Shown here one piece after another: positions 18,839 to 29,284 of a stretch of DNA of 64,000 bases; the stretch's first letter is position 1; each line of letters begins with the position of its first letter. The notes below the pieces were generated by a model that worked only from the letters and a program-made list of their open reading frames with translations, was not told where the DNA came from and searched no databases. The position numbers and the translations under genes are program-made. The DNA is from Burkholderiales bacterium. Lineage in GTDB: Bacteria > Pseudomonadota > Gammaproteobacteria > Burkholderiales > SG8-41. Location: contig JAIENU010000003.1 in NCBI GenBank assembly GCA_019751125.1, positions 1 through 64,000 on the forward strand. The letters run 5' to 3'.

Positions 18839-20566
18839 ATGATGAAAACCTCCTCCCAGGCCGCTGTTGCCCCCGTTGCCCCCGAAAGCTTTGCCGCGCT
18901 CTTTGAAGAGAGCCTGTCGCGCAAGGAAATGCGCATCGGCGAAGTGATTACCGCCGAAGTCATCCGCGTCGATGACAATTTTGTGGTGGTCAACGCCGGC
19001 CTCAAGTCGGAAAGCTATGTTCCGGCTGAAGAATTCCACAATGACCGTGGTGAAATCGAAGTCAAATCCGGCGACTTTGTCAGTGTCGCCATCGAATCCC
19101 TTGAAGACGGCTACGGCGAAACCCGCCTGTCGCGCGACAAGGCAAAACGCCTCGCAGCCTGGCTGGCGCTGGAAGAAGCGCTGGAGAAGGGCAACATCGT
19201 CGAAGGCGTGATCAGCGGCAAGGTCAAAGGCGGCCTCACCGTGATGATCAACGGCATCCGTGCCTTCCTTCCGGGCTCGCTGGTCGACACCCGTCCGGTG
19301 AAGGACACCACGCCGTACGAAAACAAGCAGATGGAATTCAAGGTCATCAAGCTCGACCGCAAGCGCAACAACGTCGTTGTGTCGCGCCGCGCCGTGCTCG
19401 AGGCCAGCCAGGGTGAAGAGCGCGCCAAGCTGCTCGAGAACCTGCGCGAAGGCGTCACCGTCAAGGGCATCGTCAAGAACATCACCGACTACGGCGCGTT
19501 CGTCGATCTCGGCGGCATTGACGGCCTGCTGCACATCACCGACCTCGCATGGCGCCGCGTCAAGCATCCCTCGGAGATGCTCAGCGTTGGCGACGAAGTC
19601 ACCGCCAAGGTGCTCAAGTTCGACCAGGAGAAGAACCGCGTTTCGCTGGGCATGAAGCAGCTCGGTGAGGATCCCTGGGTCGGCCTGTCGCGCCGTTATC
19701 CGCCCAACACCCGCCTGTTCGGCAAGGTTTCGAACCTCACCGACTACGGCGCGTTCGTCGAGATCGAGCCGGGCATCGAAGGCCTGGTGCACGTCTCGGA
19801 AATGGACTGGACCAACAAGAACGTGCACCCGTCGAAAGTCGTGCAGCTGGGCGACGAAGTCGAGGTCATGGTGCTCGAGATCGACGAAGACCGTCGCCGC
19901 ATTTCGCTGGGCATGAAGCAGTGCATGGCGAATCCGTGGGAAGAGTTTTCGATGAATTTCAAGAAGGGCGACAAGGTGAAGGGCCAGATCAAGTCGATCA
20001 CCGACTTCGGCATTTTCATCGGCCTGGCCGGCGGCATCGATGGCCTGGTGCACCTGTCGGACCTGTCGTGGAACGCGGCCGGCGAGGAAGCCGTGCGCAA
20101 CTACAAGAAGGGCGAGGAAGTCGAAGCCCAGGTGCTGTCGATCGATGTCGAGCGCGAGCGTATCTCGCTGGGCGTCAAGCAGCTGGAAGGCGACCCCTTC
20201 AGCAGCTATGTCGGCGGCCATGAGAAGAACTCGGTGGTCACCGGCACGGTCAAGTCGATCGACGCCAAGGGCGCCGTGATCAACCTCGAAGGCGACATGG
20301 AAGGTTACCTGCGCGCTTCCGAGGTTTCGCGCGACCGCGTGGAAGACATCCGCACCAAGCTGAAAGAGGGTGATTCGGTGACGGCGATGATCATCAACGT
20401 CGATCGCAAAAACCGCACGATCAATCTGTCGATCAAGGCCAAAGACCTCGCGGAGGACACCGAAGCCATGCAGAAGCTGGCTTCGGACAAGCAGGCGAGC
20501 ACGGGGACGACGAATCTGGGCGCCCTGCTCAAGGCCAAGCTGGACACTGCCAACACTCAACAATAA
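18839..20566 (+). CDS. rpsA: 30S ribosomal protein S1
   Basis: S1 binds mRNA leaders and helps load them on the 30S subunit. The 575-residue protein contains six S1 (OB-fold) repeats; repeats 3 to 6 are easiest to see as [60 protein letters not shown] and the weaker [19 protein letters not shown]. The start is either of two adjacent ATG codons (18839 or 18842). No Shine-Dalgarno sequence precedes it, which is common for rpsA. ihfB follows 18 bp downstream. Confidence 0.98.
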   Translation: MMKTSSQAAVAPVAPESFAALFEESLSRKEMRIGEVITAEVIRVDDNFVVVNAGLKSESYVPAEEFHNDRGEIEVKSGDFVSVAIESLEDGYGETRLSRDKAKRLAAWLALEEALEKGNIVEGVISGKVKGGLTVMINGIRAFLPGSLVDTRPVKDTTPYENKQMEFKVIKLDRKRNNVVVSRRAVLEASQGEERAKLLENLREGVTVKGIVKNITDYGAFVDLGGIDGLLHITDLAWRRVKHPSEMLSVGDEVTAKVLKFDQEKNRVSLGMKQLGEDPWVGLSRRYPPNTRLFGKVSNLTDYGAFVEIEPGIEGLVHVSEMDWTNKNVHPSKVVQLGDEVEVMVLEIDEDRRRISLGMKQCMANPWEEFSMNFKKGDKVKGQIKSITDFGIFIGLAGGIDGLVHLSDLSWNAAGEEAVRNYKKGEEVEAQVLSIDVERERISLGVKQLEGDPFSSYVGGHEKNSVVTGTVKSIDAKGAVINLEGDMEGYLRASEVSRDRVEDIRTKLKEGDSVTAMIINVDRKNRTINLSIKAKDLAEDTEAMQKLASDKQASTGTTNLGALLKAKLDTANTQQ

Positions 20567-20584
20567 GCACTTAAAGGGAGCATC

Positions 20585-20869
20585 ATGACCAAGTCGGAGT
20601 TGATTGCGAAGCTGGCCGCACGTTACCCGCAGCTCGTGGCCAAGGACGCCGAGCTGGCTGTGAAGATGATTCTGGACGCGATGGGCAAAAGCCTGTCGCA
20701 GGGCCAGCGCATCGAGATCCGCGGCTTTGGCAGTTTCGGCCTCAACTACCGACCGCCCCGCACGGGGCGTAACCCGAAATCGGGCGAACGCGTGCAAGTC
20801 CCGGCCAAGCATGTGCCTCATTTCAAGGCCGGCAAGGAATTGCGCGAACGCGTCGACGTCAAGAAATAA
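20585..20869 (+). CDS. ihfB: Integration host factor subunit beta
   Basis: IHF is a DNA-bending heterodimer that shapes promoters and recombination sites. The 94-residue subunit has the family pattern: N-terminal helices [18 protein letters not shown], the [20 protein letters not shown] segment leading into the DNA-minor-groove beta-arm, and [26 protein letters not shown] before the ATG is a good ribosome binding site. It is followed by a terminator-like hairpin. Confidence 0.98.
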   Translation: MTKSELIAKLAARYPQLVAKDAELAVKMILDAMGKSLSQGQRIEIRGFGSFGLNYRPPRTGRNPKSGERVQVPAKHVPHFKAGKELRERVDVKK

Positions 20870-20895
20870 AGAGCGATCAGGCATCGTTCCCTGCG

Positions 20896-20927
20896 GCGGC
20901 ATGGCCTTGCGGTCATGCCGCTTTTTT
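20896..20927 (+). terminator. Terminator after ihfB
   Basis: GCGGCATG pairs with CATGCCGC across a ten-base loop and is followed by six T residues. It probably separates the aro-rpsA-ihfB transcript from lapAB. Confidence 0.75.
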
Positions 20928-21016
20928 ATGGCGCCGCTTTTTTGCTGCTTTCCCCGCTGCTTACCTGCGGCCGCCGCTGCAAGACGGTGGTGGCGGCATG
21001 ATATTCTCGACCGGCC

Positions 21017-21304
21017 ATGCACTATCTGACCTGGGCCATCAAAGGCGCGCTGTTCCTGCTGATCCTGTCCTTCGCCGTGGTCAACACCGACCCGGTGACG
21101 GTGCGTTACTACCTTGGTATCCAGTGGCAGGCGCCGCTGGTGCTGGTGCTGCTGGTGGCGCTGTGCATCGGTGCCGCGCTGGGACTGCTGGTGGGTCTGG
21201 TGCAGACCCTGCGGCTGCGCCGCCGCATCGCCGCACTGCAGCGCGAGTTGCAGGCAACGCGCCAGCCGCCGGCACCACCGCTGCCGCCGTCGGACCTGGT
21301 CTGA
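21017..21304 (+). CDS. lapA: LapA family inner-membrane protein
   Basis: A 95-residue protein with two transmembrane segments (about residues 7-24 and 42-66) followed by a basic coiled-coil helix (LRLRRRIAALQRELQATR) and a Pro-rich end, the layout of LapA/YciS (DUF1049). LapA works with LapB in coordinating lipopolysaccharide assembly and LpxC turnover. lapB follows after 42 bp. No clear ribosome binding site precedes the ATG. Confidence 0.9.
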   Translation: MHYLTWAIKGALFLLILSFAVVNTDPVTVRYYLGIQWQAPLVLVLLVALCIGAALGLLVGLVQTLRLRRRIAALQRELQATRQPPAPPLPPSDLV

Positions 21305-21346
21305 GCGGGCGATGCATGGCGTAATCCGTGGAAGAATGAGCTGAAC

Positions 21347-22522
21347 ATGGACATCGAACTGTGGTGGCTTCTTGCGCTGCCCCTGTTTTTTGCGCTGGGC
21401 TGGCTCGCTGCGCGAGTCGACATCCGCCAGCTCGTCTCTGAATCGCGACTGTTGCCGGCATCCTATTTCAAGGGCCTCAACTTCCTGCTCAACGAGCAGC
21501 CGGACAAGGCGATCGAAGCGTTCATTGAAGTGGCTCGCGTCAATCCGCAGACCATCGAATTGCATTTTGCGCTGGGCAGCCTGTTCCGCCGCCGCGGCGA
21601 AGTCGAGCGTGCGATCCGCATGCACCAGAACCTTGCCGAGCGTGAAGACCTTGCCCAGGAGCAGAAGCTGCAGGCGGTGCTGGAGCTGGCGCAGGATTAC
21701 CTGAAAGCCGGTTTGCTCGACCGTGCCGAAGAGTTGTTCGTCAAACTCGACGGCACGCCGCATGCCGAGGCCGCCCTGCGTTTCCTGCTCGAGATCTACG
21801 AGCAGGAGAAGGACTGGCACAAGGCCATCGTCACCGCCGAAAAACTGGAAACCCTGTCGGGGCGTTCCTACCAGAAGGAAATCGCCAATTTCTGCTGCGA
21901 GCTTGCCGCGCGCGAGCTGATGCAGTCGCGGCCGGCCGAAGCGCGGCCGCACCTGATCGCGGCGCTGGGCCACCACCGGACCTGCGTGCGCGCCAATATC
22001 CTGCTCGGCGACCTCGAGCGCGACCTTGGCAACCGCGCGGCGGCGATAGCTGCGTGGCAGCGCATCGAGTCACAGAACCCGGCCTATCTGTCGCTGGTCG
22101 CCGAGCGCCTGCTCAATGCCTACCGCGACGAGGGCAGGGCCGACGAGGGCCTCAACCTGCTGCGCGGCTATCTGGAAAAATATCCTTCGCTCGACCTGCT
22201 CGACATGGTCTATCGCGAGACGCTGGCCTCGGGCGGCGCGACGGCGGCCTACCGCCTGGTGCGTGACGAAGTGCGGCGCACGCCGACGCTGCTCGGCCTC
22301 GACAAGCTGCTCGAAGCGCAGTTGCTCGAAGCGCCGCCGGAAAAACAGCATGACCTGCAGCTGATCAAGCAGCTGATCCACCAGCACACACGCAGCCTTG
22401 CCATGTACAAATGCGAGCACTGCGGCTTTCGCGCGCGCCAGTTCTACTGGCACTGCCCGGCCTGCGGCGAATGGGAAACCTACGCCCCGAAACGCACCGA
22501 AGAGAAAGGCATCCCGGCATGA
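21347..22522 (+). CDS. lapB: Lipopolysaccharide assembly protein LapB
   Basis: LapB (YciM) is an inner-membrane-anchored TPR protein that recruits LpxC for FtsH degradation and so balances LPS and phospholipid synthesis. The 391-residue protein has an N-terminal membrane helix (residues 4-21), a series of tetratricopeptide repeats (about 40-350) and a C-terminal rubredoxin-like metal site with [19 protein letters not shown], two CxxC pairs. Length and order are as in the family. The stop codon overlaps the pyrF start (ATGA), indicating coupling. Confidence 0.96.
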   Translation: MDIELWWLLALPLFFALGWLAARVDIRQLVSESRLLPASYFKGLNFLLNEQPDKAIEAFIEVARVNPQTIELHFALGSLFRRRGEVERAIRMHQNLAEREDLAQEQKLQAVLELAQDYLKAGLLDRAEELFVKLDGTPHAEAALRFLLEIYEQEKDWHKAIVTAEKLETLSGRSYQKEIANFCCELAARELMQSRPAEARPHLIAALGHHRTCVRANILLGDLERDLGNRAAAIAAWQRIESQNPAYLSLVAERLLNAYRDEGRADEGLNLLRGYLEKYPSLDLLDMVYRETLASGGATAAYRLVRDEVRRTPTLLGLDKLLEAQLLEAPPEKQHDLQLIKQLIHQHTRSLAMYKCEHCGFRARQFYWHCPACGEWETYAPKRTEEKGIPA

Positions 22523-23226
22523 ATGGCAATCTGGGTCCGCGAGTTGTTATTGCACTGGATTACGCCAGCGCGGAACCGGCGCTGGCACTGGCGGCGCGGC
22601 TGGATCCGAAGGCCTGCCGCGTCAAGGTCGGCAAGGAACTGTTCACCGTTGCCGGGCCGTCGCTGGTGACGCAACTGGCGGCGCGCGGCTTTGATGTGTT
22701 CCTCGACCTCAAATACCACGACATTCCGAATACCGTGGCTGCCGCGTGCAAGGCGGCGGCGGGGCTTGGCGTGTGGATGATCAACGTCCATGCCAGCGGC
22801 GGCAGCGCGATGATGCGTGCGGCGCGAGAAGCGCTGGCCGGCACTGCGAAACCGCCGCTGCTGATTGCGGTGACTGTATTGACCAGTCTTGGTGATCAAG
22901 ATTTGCGCGAGATCGGCCAGCAGGAAACTGCGCCGCAACTGGTTGAACGGCTGGCGCGCCTGACGCAGGCCAGCGGCCTCGACGGCGTGGTGTGTTCGGC
23001 ACAGGAAGCGGCACTGCTGCGCAAGGCCTGCGGTAGCGGATTCAAACTGGTCACGCCGGGCATCCGTCTCGCCGATGCCACCGGCAAGGACGACCAGAAG
23101 CGCATCGTCACGCCGGCTGCTGCGGTGGCGGCAGGCGCGGATTATCTGGTGGTCGGGCGGCCGATCACCCAGGCTGCCGATCCTCTGGCTGCGCTGGCAC
23201 GGATCAATGCCGAAATCGGGGCTTGA
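22519..23226 (+). CDS. pyrF: Orotidine 5'-phosphate decarboxylase
   Basis: Catalyses the last step of UMP synthesis. The 235-residue protein has [17 protein letters not shown] at the start, the catalytic Lys-Asp array in [13 protein letters not shown] near residue 65, and [17 protein letters not shown] at the phosphate site. The start at 22519 was chosen over upstream in-frame sequence because it gives the family N-terminus and overlaps the lapB stop by 4 nt. A motif copy lies 25 nt past its stop codon. Confidence 0.97.
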   Translation: MNGNLGPRVVIALDYASAEPALALAARLDPKACRVKVGKELFTVAGPSLVTQLAARGFDVFLDLKYHDIPNTVAAACKAAAGLGVWMINVHASGGSAMMRAAREALAGTAKPPLLIAVTVLTSLGDQDLREIGQQETAPQLVERLARLTQASGLDGVVCSAQEAALLRKACGSGFKLVTPGIRLADATGKDDQKRIVTPAAAVAAGADYLVVGRPITQAADPLAALARINAEIGA

Positions 23227-23240
23227 GAACAGCAGGAACC

Positions 23241-24215
23241 ATGAAAAATAATATAATAAAAACAATAGCTTACAAAGTTCCGGTTACAATGCGCCGGGCG
23301 CGTGTGCTGGTGGTCGGTGACGTCATGCTCGACCGCTACTGGTTTGGCGAGGTCAGCCGCATTTCGCCTGAGGCGCCGGTGCCCATCGTCAAGGTCGATC
23401 GCATCGAGGAACGCCCGGGTGGTGCTGCCAACGTTGCGCGCAACGTTTCGGCGCTCGGTGCAAAAGCTGCGCTGCTGTCGGTGGTGGGGCGCGACGAAGC
23501 CGGGCGCTGCCTGAAGCAACTGCTGCAGCGGGAGAAGGTGGCGACCAGCCTGCATACTGACGCGACGATTTCAACCACGGTCAAGCTGCGGGTGATCGGC
23601 CGCCAGCAGCAGCTGCTGCGCGCCGATTTTGAAACCCTGCCCAGCCATGAAGTGCTGGCCTCGAAGCTGAAGGATTACCAGCGCCTGCTGAAAAATGCCG
23701 ACGTGGTGATCCTGTCCGACTACGGCAAGGGCGGTCTTGCGCACATCTCGAAAATGATCGCGCTGGCGCGCGGCCGCAATGTGCCGGTGCTGGTCGATCC
23801 CAAGGGCGAGGATTACTCGCGTTACCGCGGCGCGACGCTGGTCACGCCGAACCGTGCTGAATTGCGGGCAGTTGTCGGTGGCTGGACTTCCGATCGCATG
23901 CTTGAGAGCAAGGCGCAGGCCCTGCGCCAGCGCCTCGGGCTGGGCGGCCTGCTGGTCACTCGCAGCGAAGAGGGCATGACGCTGTACCGCAAGGGCGGCA
24001 GGCTGCACGTGCCGGCGCAGGCACGAGAAGTCTATGATGTCAGCGGTGCCGGTGACACGGTGATAGCCACCATCGGCGTGATGCTTGCTGCCGGCGAGGA
24101 TATGGAGAACGCGATCCGCATTGCCAACCGCGCCGCCGGCATCGTGGTCGGCAAGTTCGGCACTGCAGTGGTGTACCCGCAGGAGCTGTTTGCCGTGGCG
24201 GAGGAGCAGTCATGA
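23241..24215 (+). CDS. rfaE1: D-glycero-beta-D-manno-heptose-7-phosphate kinase
   Basis: Phosphorylates heptose 7-phosphate at C1 for the LPS inner core. This PfkB-family sugar kinase has [46 protein letters not shown] and the ATP/anion-hole motif [13 protein letters not shown] near residue 275. It contains only the kinase half; the adenylyltransferase half found in E. coli HldE is absent, as is usual in beta-proteobacteria. The ATG at 23241 has an AGGAA ribosome binding site and gives 324 residues; an ATG at 23289 without one would give 308. If 23241 is right, motif copy 3 lies within the first codons. Confidence 0.93.
   Translation: MKNNIIKTIAYKVPVTMRRARVLVVGDVMLDRYWFGEVSRISPEAPVPIVKVDRIEERPGGAANVARNVSALGAKAALLSVVGRDEAGRCLKQLLQREKVATSLHTDATISTTVKLRVIGRQQQLLRADFETLPSHEVLASKLKDYQRLLKNADVVILSDYGKGGLAHISKMIALARGRNVPVLVDPKGEDYSRYRGATLVTPNRAELRAVVGGWTSDRMLESKAQALRQRLGLGGLLVTRSEEGMTLYRKGGRLHVPAQAREVYDVSGAGDTVIATIGVMLAAGEDMENAIRIANRAAGIVVGKFGTAVVYPQELFAVAEEQS
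23252..23277 (+). repeat. Post-stop AT-rich motif, copy 3 (after pyrF)
   Basis: AATAAAAACAATAGCTTAC matches the consensus with one change in the core (ATA for ATG). It begins 25 nt after the pyrF stop codon in the same sense. It overlaps the probable first codons of rfaE1, where it encodes I-K-T-I-A-Y. Confidence 0.7.
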
Positions 24216-25222
24216 TGTATGTGGTTACCGGCGCTGCCGGATTCATCGGTGCGAACATAATCCGCGGCCTCAATGCCATGGGCATAACCGACGTGCTGGC
24301 GGTGGACGATCTGACCCAGGGCGACAAGTTCCGCAACCTGGTGGACTGCCACATCGCCGATTACCTCGACAAGGATGAATTTCTTGCGCGGCTGAAGAGT
24401 GGCGCCTACCACCGCAAGAATCAGCACAAAATAAGGGCGGTGTTCCACCAGGGCGCCTGCTCCGACACCACGGCCAGCGACGGCCGCTACGTGATGGAGG
24501 TCAATTACGCCTATTCCTGCGCGCTGCTCGAGTTCTGCCTTGCCGAGCAGGTGCCGCTGATCTATGCCTCGTCGGCGGCGACCTATGGCGCCTCCACCGA
24601 ATTCCGCGAAGACCCGGCCTGCGAAGGCCCGCTCAATGTCTACGGTTGGTCCAAGCTGCTGTTTGACCAGCGCGTGCGCCGGCTGCCGCCGGGCGGCTCG
24701 CAGGTGGTGGGGCTGCGTTATTTCAATGTCTACGGCGACCGCGAGCAGCACAAGGGCCGCATGGCTTCGGTGGCGTACCACTTTTTCAACCAGTTTCGCG
24801 CCGAAGGCCATGTGCGGCTGTTCGAAGGCAGCGGCGGTTACGGCAACGGCGAACAGCGCCGTGACTTCGTGTCGGTCGAGGACGTGGTGCGCGTGAACCT
24901 GCATTTCCTGCGCAACCCGGATTGCTCCGGCATTTTCAACTGCGGCAGCGGCAAGGCGCAGGCCTTCAACGATGTTGCGGTGGCGGTGATCAACACGCTG
25001 CGCGGCAACGAGGGCAAATCCGCGCTCTCATTGGCCGAACTGCAACAGCAGCAGCTGATCCGCTACATCCCGTTTCCCGGCGACCTGCGTGGCAAGTACC
25101 AGAGCTACACCCAGGCCGACCTCAGCACGCTGCGCGGCATCGGTTATGCCGAACCTTTCCTTACTGTGGAGCAGGGCGTGTCGCGTTATGTCGCGCAACT
25201 GCTGGCGCGGGCTGCGGCTTGA
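24212..25222 (+). CDS. rfaD: ADP-L-glycero-D-manno-heptose 6-epimerase
   Basis: Epimerises ADP-D,D-heptose to the L,D form used for the LPS core. The 336-residue short-chain dehydrogenase-like enzyme has the NADP motif [20 protein letters not shown] at the N-terminus, the catalytic YGWSK motif near residue 143, and [12 protein letters not shown] and [17 protein letters not shown] typical of the family. The start overlaps rfaE1 by 4 nt (ATGA), and the two enzymes act in the same pathway. Confidence 0.98.
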   Translation: MMYVVTGAAGFIGANIIRGLNAMGITDVLAVDDLTQGDKFRNLVDCHIADYLDKDEFLARLKSGAYHRKNQHKIRAVFHQGACSDTTASDGRYVMEVNYAYSCALLEFCLAEQVPLIYASSAATYGASTEFREDPACEGPLNVYGWSKLLFDQRVRRLPPGGSQVVGLRYFNVYGDREQHKGRMASVAYHFFNQFRAEGHVRLFEGSGGYGNGEQRRDFVSVEDVVRVNLHFLRNPDCSGIFNCGSGKAQAFNDVAVAVINTLRGNEGKSALSLAELQQQQLIRYIPFPGDLRGKYQSYTQADLSTLRGIGYAEPFLTVEQGVSRYVAQLLARAAA

Positions 25223-25224
25223 TC

Positions 25225-26118
25225 ATGGCAGATCAATACAAAGGGCTCGACGCCTACATCGGCAATACGCCGCTGGTGCGCCTGCAGCGCATCCCCGGCA
25301 ATACTTCCAATGTCATTCTTGCCAAGCTCGAGGGCAACAATCCAGCGGGTTCGGTCAAGGATCGTCCTGCGCTGTCGATGATTCGCCGCGCACAGGAGCG
25401 CGGCACGATCAAGCCCGGCGATACGCTGATCGAGCCGACCAGTGGCAATACCGGCATCGGCCTGGCGATGGCCGCGGCGATCATGGGCTACCGCATGGTG
25501 CTGATCATGCCGGAGAACCAGTCGCTGGAACGCCAGCAGACCATGCGTGCCTTCGGTGCCGAACTGATCCTGACGCCCAAGGAAGTGAGCATGGAGGGCG
25601 CGCGCGACCTCGCCGAGCGCATGGTGCGCGAAGGCAAGGGCGTGATGCTCGACCAGTTCGCCAATCCCGACAACCCGCAGGCGCACTACGAGGGCACCGG
25701 CCCCGAGATCTGGCGCGACACCGGCGGCAGGATCACGCACTTTGTCTCTAGCATGGGCACCACCGGCACCATCATGGGTGTGTCGCGTTTTCTGAAGGAA
25801 AAAAATCCGCAGGTGCAGATCGTCGGCTGCCAGCCCGCCGACGGCGCGCAGATTCCCGGCATCCGCAAATGGCCTAAAGAATATCTGCCGAAGATCTGCA
25901 ACTGGGATCAGGTTGATCGTGTGGTCGAAGTCGCGCAGCCCGATGCCGAGGAGATGATGCGGCGCATGGCGCGCGAGGAGGGCATTTTCGCCGGTGTGTC
26001 ATCGGGAGGCGCGCTGTGGGCAGCGCTGCAGATTTCGGCGCAGGTGCAGAACGCGGTGATCGTGTTCATCGTCTGCGACCGCGGCGACCGCTATCTGTCG
26101 ACCGGTGTTTTCGCGTAA
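25225..26118 (+). CDS. cysM: Cysteine synthase B
   Basis: A PLP enzyme making cysteine from O-acetylserine and sulfide or thiosulfate. The 297-residue protein has the PLP lysine in PAGSVKDRPALSM near residue 40, the substrate loop EPTSGNTGIGLAMAAA and the glycine-rich phosphate loop SMGTTGTIMGVSRFL. The form of the C-terminal part (REEGIFAGVSSGGALWAAL) agrees with CysM rather than CysK. It begins 2 nt after rfaD; a longer upstream frame was rejected because it runs through rfaD. Confidence 0.95.
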   Translation: MADQYKGLDAYIGNTPLVRLQRIPGNTSNVILAKLEGNNPAGSVKDRPALSMIRRAQERGTIKPGDTLIEPTSGNTGIGLAMAAAIMGYRMVLIMPENQSLERQQTMRAFGAELILTPKEVSMEGARDLAERMVREGKGVMLDQFANPDNPQAHYEGTGPEIWRDTGGRITHFVSSMGTTGTIMGVSRFLKEKNPQVQIVGCQPADGAQIPGIRKWPKEYLPKICNWDQVDRVVEVAQPDAEEMMRRMAREEGIFAGVSSGGALWAALQISAQVQNAVIVFIVCDRGDRYLSTGVFA

Positions 26119-26130
26119 ACACCGTAATTA

Positions 26131-26157
26131 ATATAAGTCATTGTTTTTAAAGGATAA
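26131..26157 (-). repeat. Post-stop AT-rich motif, copy 4 (after cysM)
   Basis: The minus strand reads TTTAAAAACAATGACTTAT, matching the consensus from the A-run onward. It begins 12 nt after the cysM stop codon, antisense to it, and ends just before the GTG start of the next gene, where it overlaps that gene's AAAGGA ribosome binding site. Confidence 0.75.
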
Positions 26158-26160
26158 TTT

Positions 26161-26937
26161 GTGACGCCTGTGCTGGTGTTCGACATCGAAACCGTGCCCG
26201 ACGTGGCCGGACTGCGCAAGCTGCACAGCTTGGATGACAGCCTCTCCGACCACGATGTCGCCGAACTCGCCTTCCAGTTGCGCCGGCAAAGCCACGGCAG
26301 CGATTTCCTGCCGCATTACCTGCAGCGTGTGGTGGTGATTTCCTGCGCACTGCAGGACCGCGACAGCTTCAAGGTCTGGTCGCTGGGTGCGGCCGGTGAA
26401 TCCGAAGGTGAAATCATCCAGCGTTTTTTCGACGGCATCGAAAAGTACACGCCGCAGATCGTGTCGTGGAACGGCGGCGGCTTTGATTTGCCGGTGCTGC
26501 ATTATCGCGGCCTGATCCACGGCGTGAAGGCATCGCGCTACTGGGACCAGGGCGAGGATGACCGCGATTTCAAGTGGAACAACTACATCAGCCGCTATCA
26601 CCAGCGCCATCTCGACCTGATGGACCTGCTGGCCATGTACCAGGGCCGCGCCAATGCGCCGCTCGATGCACTGGCGCAACTGATGGGTCTGCCGGGCAAG
26701 CTGGGCATGGACGGTTCCGCGGTGTGGGGTGCGTACCAGGACGGCAAGCTCGAAGACATCTGGCGTTACTGCGAGACTGACGTGGTCAACACCTATCTGG
26801 TCTACCTGCGTTTCCAGCAGATGCGCGGCGCGCTGACGCCGCAGCAGCATGAGCAGCAGGTCGCCGCCGTACGTGCCGCGCTGGACAAGCTGAAGCAGCC
26901 GCACTGGCAGGAGTTCCTGTCGCGCTGGTCAGCCTGA
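26161..26937 (+). CDS. PolB-like predicted 3'-5' exonuclease
   Basis: A 258-residue DnaQ/RNase H-fold protein related to the exonuclease domain of DNA polymerase B but without a polymerase domain. Acidic catalytic motifs are visible: VFDIETVPD near the start (Exo I), [16 protein letters not shown] in the middle (Exo II) and [15 protein letters not shown] near residue 205 (Exo III). It probably acts in DNA repair or RNA/DNA trimming, but its substrate is unknown. The start is GTG with an AAAGGA ribosome binding site 9 nt upstream. The stop codon overlaps the rlmD start by 1 nt. Confidence 0.85.
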   Translation: MTPVLVFDIETVPDVAGLRKLHSLDDSLSDHDVAELAFQLRRQSHGSDFLPHYLQRVVVISCALQDRDSFKVWSLGAAGESEGEIIQRFFDGIEKYTPQIVSWNGGGFDLPVLHYRGLIHGVKASRYWDQGEDDRDFKWNNYISRYHQRHLDLMDLLAMYQGRANAPLDALAQLMGLPGKLGMDGSAVWGAYQDGKLEDIWRYCETDVVNTYLVYLRFQQMRGALTPQQHEQQVAAVRAALDKLKQPHWQEFLSRWSA

Positions 26938-28271
26938 TGCGCGGCCGCAGCAATACCCCGCGGACGACCACGGCCGGCCCGCTGCAGATCGAATCCCTGG
27001 ACCATGAAGGCAAGGGCATCGCCCGCCACAACGGCAAGGTGATGTTCATCGAAGGCGCACTGCCCGGTGAATCGGTCGAGGCCGGGATCTACCGCCGCAA
27101 GCCGGCCTTCGAGCAGGGTTACGCGACGAAGATCTTCAGGGAAAGTGTTGCCCGCACCGATCCGCGCTGCCGTTTCTACGGACTCTGCGGCGGCTGCAGC
27201 CTGCAGCACATGGACCTGCGCACGCAGGTCGCCGCCAAGCAGCGGGTGCTGGAAGACAACCTGAAACATATCGGCAAGGTGCAGCCGGAGCAGATCCTGC
27301 CGGCGATACACGGCCCGGACTGGGGCTACCGGCACCGTGCGCGGCTGACCGTGCGCAACGTGATCAAGAAGGGCACGGTGCTGGTCGGCTTCCACGAGAA
27401 GCGCAGCAGCTATGTCGCCGACATGACGTCCTGCGAAGTGCTGCCGCGCCGCCTGTCCGACCTGCTGCCGCGGCTGCGTGAGCTGGTCGCCAGTCTGAGC
27501 ATCCATGACCGCCTGCCGCAGATTGAAGTGGCGCTGGCCGAAGACCAGGACGTGCTGGTGCTGCGTAATCTGGAAGCGCTGACTGCCGAAGACGAGTCGA
27601 AGCTGCGCACCTTTGCCGACGCGTATAACGTATCGATCTGGCTGCAGCCTGCGGGGCCGGACACCGCGCATCCCTTTCATCCGCCGGGCGCGGACACGCT
27701 GCACTACACACTGCCCGAGTTCGGCGTGAAGGTGGCCTTCAAACCCACCGACTTCACCCAGGTCAACCACGCGATCAACCGCGTGCTGGTGCGCCGTGCT
27801 CTGGGCTTGCTCGATCCGCGGCCGGGTGAACGCATTGCCGACCTGTTTTGCGGTCTCGGCAATTTCACGCTGCCGATCGCGCGCAGCGGGGCGATGGTCA
27901 CCGGCATCGAGGGCAACGCCGGGCTGATCCGCCGCGCCGGCGAAAACGCGCAATTGAACGGTCTGGCCGGGAACACGCGGTTTTTGACGATGGACCTGTT
28001 CAAGATTGATGCCGTGCAGTGGCAGGCATTGGGGCCTTTCGACAAACTGCTGATCGACCCGCCGAGGGACGGCGCAATGGAGCTGGTCAAACTGATCGGC
28101 GCCGATGGCCCGAAGCGTATCGTCTATGTGTCCTGCAACCCGGCGACGCTGGCGCGCGACGCCGAGGTGCTGGTGGCGGTGCACGGCTACCGGCTGAAGG
28201 CTGCGGGCATCGTCAACATGTTTCCGCACACCGCGCATGTTGAATCCATTGCCTGGTTCGAGCGCGAGTGA
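26937..28271 (+). CDS. rlmD: 23S rRNA (uracil(1939)-C5)-methyltransferase RlmD
   Basis: Methylates U1939 of 23S rRNA. The 444-residue protein has an N-terminal TRAM domain ([25 protein letters not shown]), the four-cysteine Fe-S cluster region beginning [16 protein letters not shown], a SAM domain with [16 protein letters not shown], and the catalytic cysteine in [22 protein letters not shown] is also diagnostic. It follows the exonuclease gene with overlap and ends at a bidirectional terminator. Confidence 0.96.
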   Translation: MRGRSNTPRTTTAGPLQIESLDHEGKGIARHNGKVMFIEGALPGESVEAGIYRRKPAFEQGYATKIFRESVARTDPRCRFYGLCGGCSLQHMDLRTQVAAKQRVLEDNLKHIGKVQPEQILPAIHGPDWGYRHRARLTVRNVIKKGTVLVGFHEKRSSYVADMTSCEVLPRRLSDLLPRLRELVASLSIHDRLPQIEVALAEDQDVLVLRNLEALTAEDESKLRTFADAYNVSIWLQPAGPDTAHPFHPPGADTLHYTLPEFGVKVAFKPTDFTQVNHAINRVLVRRALGLLDPRPGERIADLFCGLGNFTLPIARSGAMVTGIEGNAGLIRRAGENAQLNGLAGNTRFLTMDLFKIDAVQWQALGPFDKLLIDPPRDGAMELVKLIGADGPKRIVYVSCNPATLARDAEVLVAVHGYRLKAAGIVNMFPHTAHVESIAWFERE

Positions 28272-28301
28272 ACTGATTCAAGGGCAATAAAAAAAGACAA
28301 C

Positions 28302-28329
28302 AAAAAAGCGGCCCGCAGGCCGCTTTTTT
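28302..28329. terminator. Bidirectional terminator between rlmD and the BI-1 gene
   Basis: AAAAAAGCGGCC, CGCA loop, GGCCGCTTTTTT: a near-perfect palindrome between two convergent genes. Confidence 0.9.
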
Positions 28330-28344
28330 GTGGCTGAAAACGAC

Positions 28345-29046
28345 TCAGTCGCGGTCGCCGGTGAGACCCAGAATCTGCAGCAGGCTGCTGAAGATGTTGT
28401 ACAGCGACACATACAGCGACAGTGTTGCCGACACGTAGTTGGTCTCGCCGCCGCGGACGATGGCGTTGATCTGCCACAGGATCACCGCGGAGGAGAAGAT
28501 GATGAACGCGCCGCACAGCACCAGTTGCATCAGCGGGCTCTGCAGGAAGATCTGCGCGACCACCGCCAGCATGATCACCACGAATCCGACCAGCAGGAAC
28601 TTGTTGAGGAAGCCGAAATCGCGCTTGGTCGTGGAGGCGATGCCGGAGAGCACGAAGAACACCGCCGCGGTGCCGCCGGCCGCCATCATCACCAGCTGGC
28701 CGCCGTTGCGCATCGACAGGATGGTCTGCAGCAGCGGGGCGAGCATCAGGCCGAGGAAGGCGGTGAAGCCGAGCAACAGGCCCACGCCCAGCGCGCTGTC
28801 GCGGTTTTTCTCGATCGCATAGATCCAGCCGTAGAACACCGCGAGCATGATGACCATCGACAGGATCGGGCTGCCGCGCATGAAGCTGAAATTGATGAAG
28901 TTGGTGCCGACGAAGGCGCCAATCACCGTCGGGATCAGCGACAGCGCAAGCAGCAGGTAGGTGTTGCGCAACACCTTGTTCTGCCGTGCGGCAATGTCCT
29001 GGGTGCCGGCGGTATAAATGTTTCCGGTTTGCAGTTCGGGTTGCAT
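28345..29046 (-). CDS. Bax inhibitor-1/YccA family membrane protein
   Basis: A 233-residue inner-membrane protein with about seven hydrophobic segments from residue 27 on and the family features NTYLLLALSLIPTVIGAFVG, GWIYAIEKNRDSALGVGLLLGFTAFLGLML and a hydrophilic C-terminus LGLTGDRD. YccA of E. coli modulates the FtsH protease; other family members are pH-sensitive calcium leak channels, so the role here is not fixed. The ATG at 29046 has a strong GGAGGACC ribosome binding site; a further upstream in-frame ATG has none. A possible promoter TTGCAA-17-TAGTCT lies about 60 nt upstream. Confidence 0.9.
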   Translation of the reverse strand: MQPELQTGNIYTAGTQDIAARQNKVLRNTYLLLALSLIPTVIGAFVGTNFINFSFMRGSPILSMVIMLAVFYGWIYAIEKNRDSALGVGLLLGFTAFLGLMLAPLLQTILSMRNGGQLVMMAAGGTAAVFFVLSGIASTTKRDFGFLNKFLLVGFVVIMLAVVAQIFLQSPLMQLVLCGAFIIFSSAVILWQINAIVRGGETNYVSATLSLYVSLYNIFSSLLQILGLTGDRD

Positions 29047-29284
29047 GACGCAGGTCCTCCAAAAGTTGACCAAATCAGTCGTGCGTAAGACTACTCAAGA
29101 CCACAAAAAGTTGCAACGAATGGACGGCATTTCCCGGCATTCCGGTTTACCCAGTAACCCTTTGATAATGAATGTTATTATTTCTGACGCTGGAAGCTGA
29201 AAAACGCTGCAAATGCGCATAGAATGCGGCTGCTTTTTTTGGGCGGCCTGCGTGGCCGCCGCGGCATGACCTGTCGCCCGTTCC

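Noticed and set aside
18791-21976. 1061-codon open frame on the minus strand over rpsA and ihfB
   Set aside because: It is antisense to several certain genes in a GC-rich genome, is rich in His, Gln, Leu and Val as such shadow frames are, and shows no domain. The same applies to long minus-strand frames over gyrA (8627-10621), katG (52781-55189) and tyrA (15741-17243).
29164-29182. Fur-box-like GATAATGAATGTTATTATT
   Set aside because: It matches about 14 of 19 positions, but the central hexamer is poor and it lies far upstream of the BI-1 gene's probable promoter.
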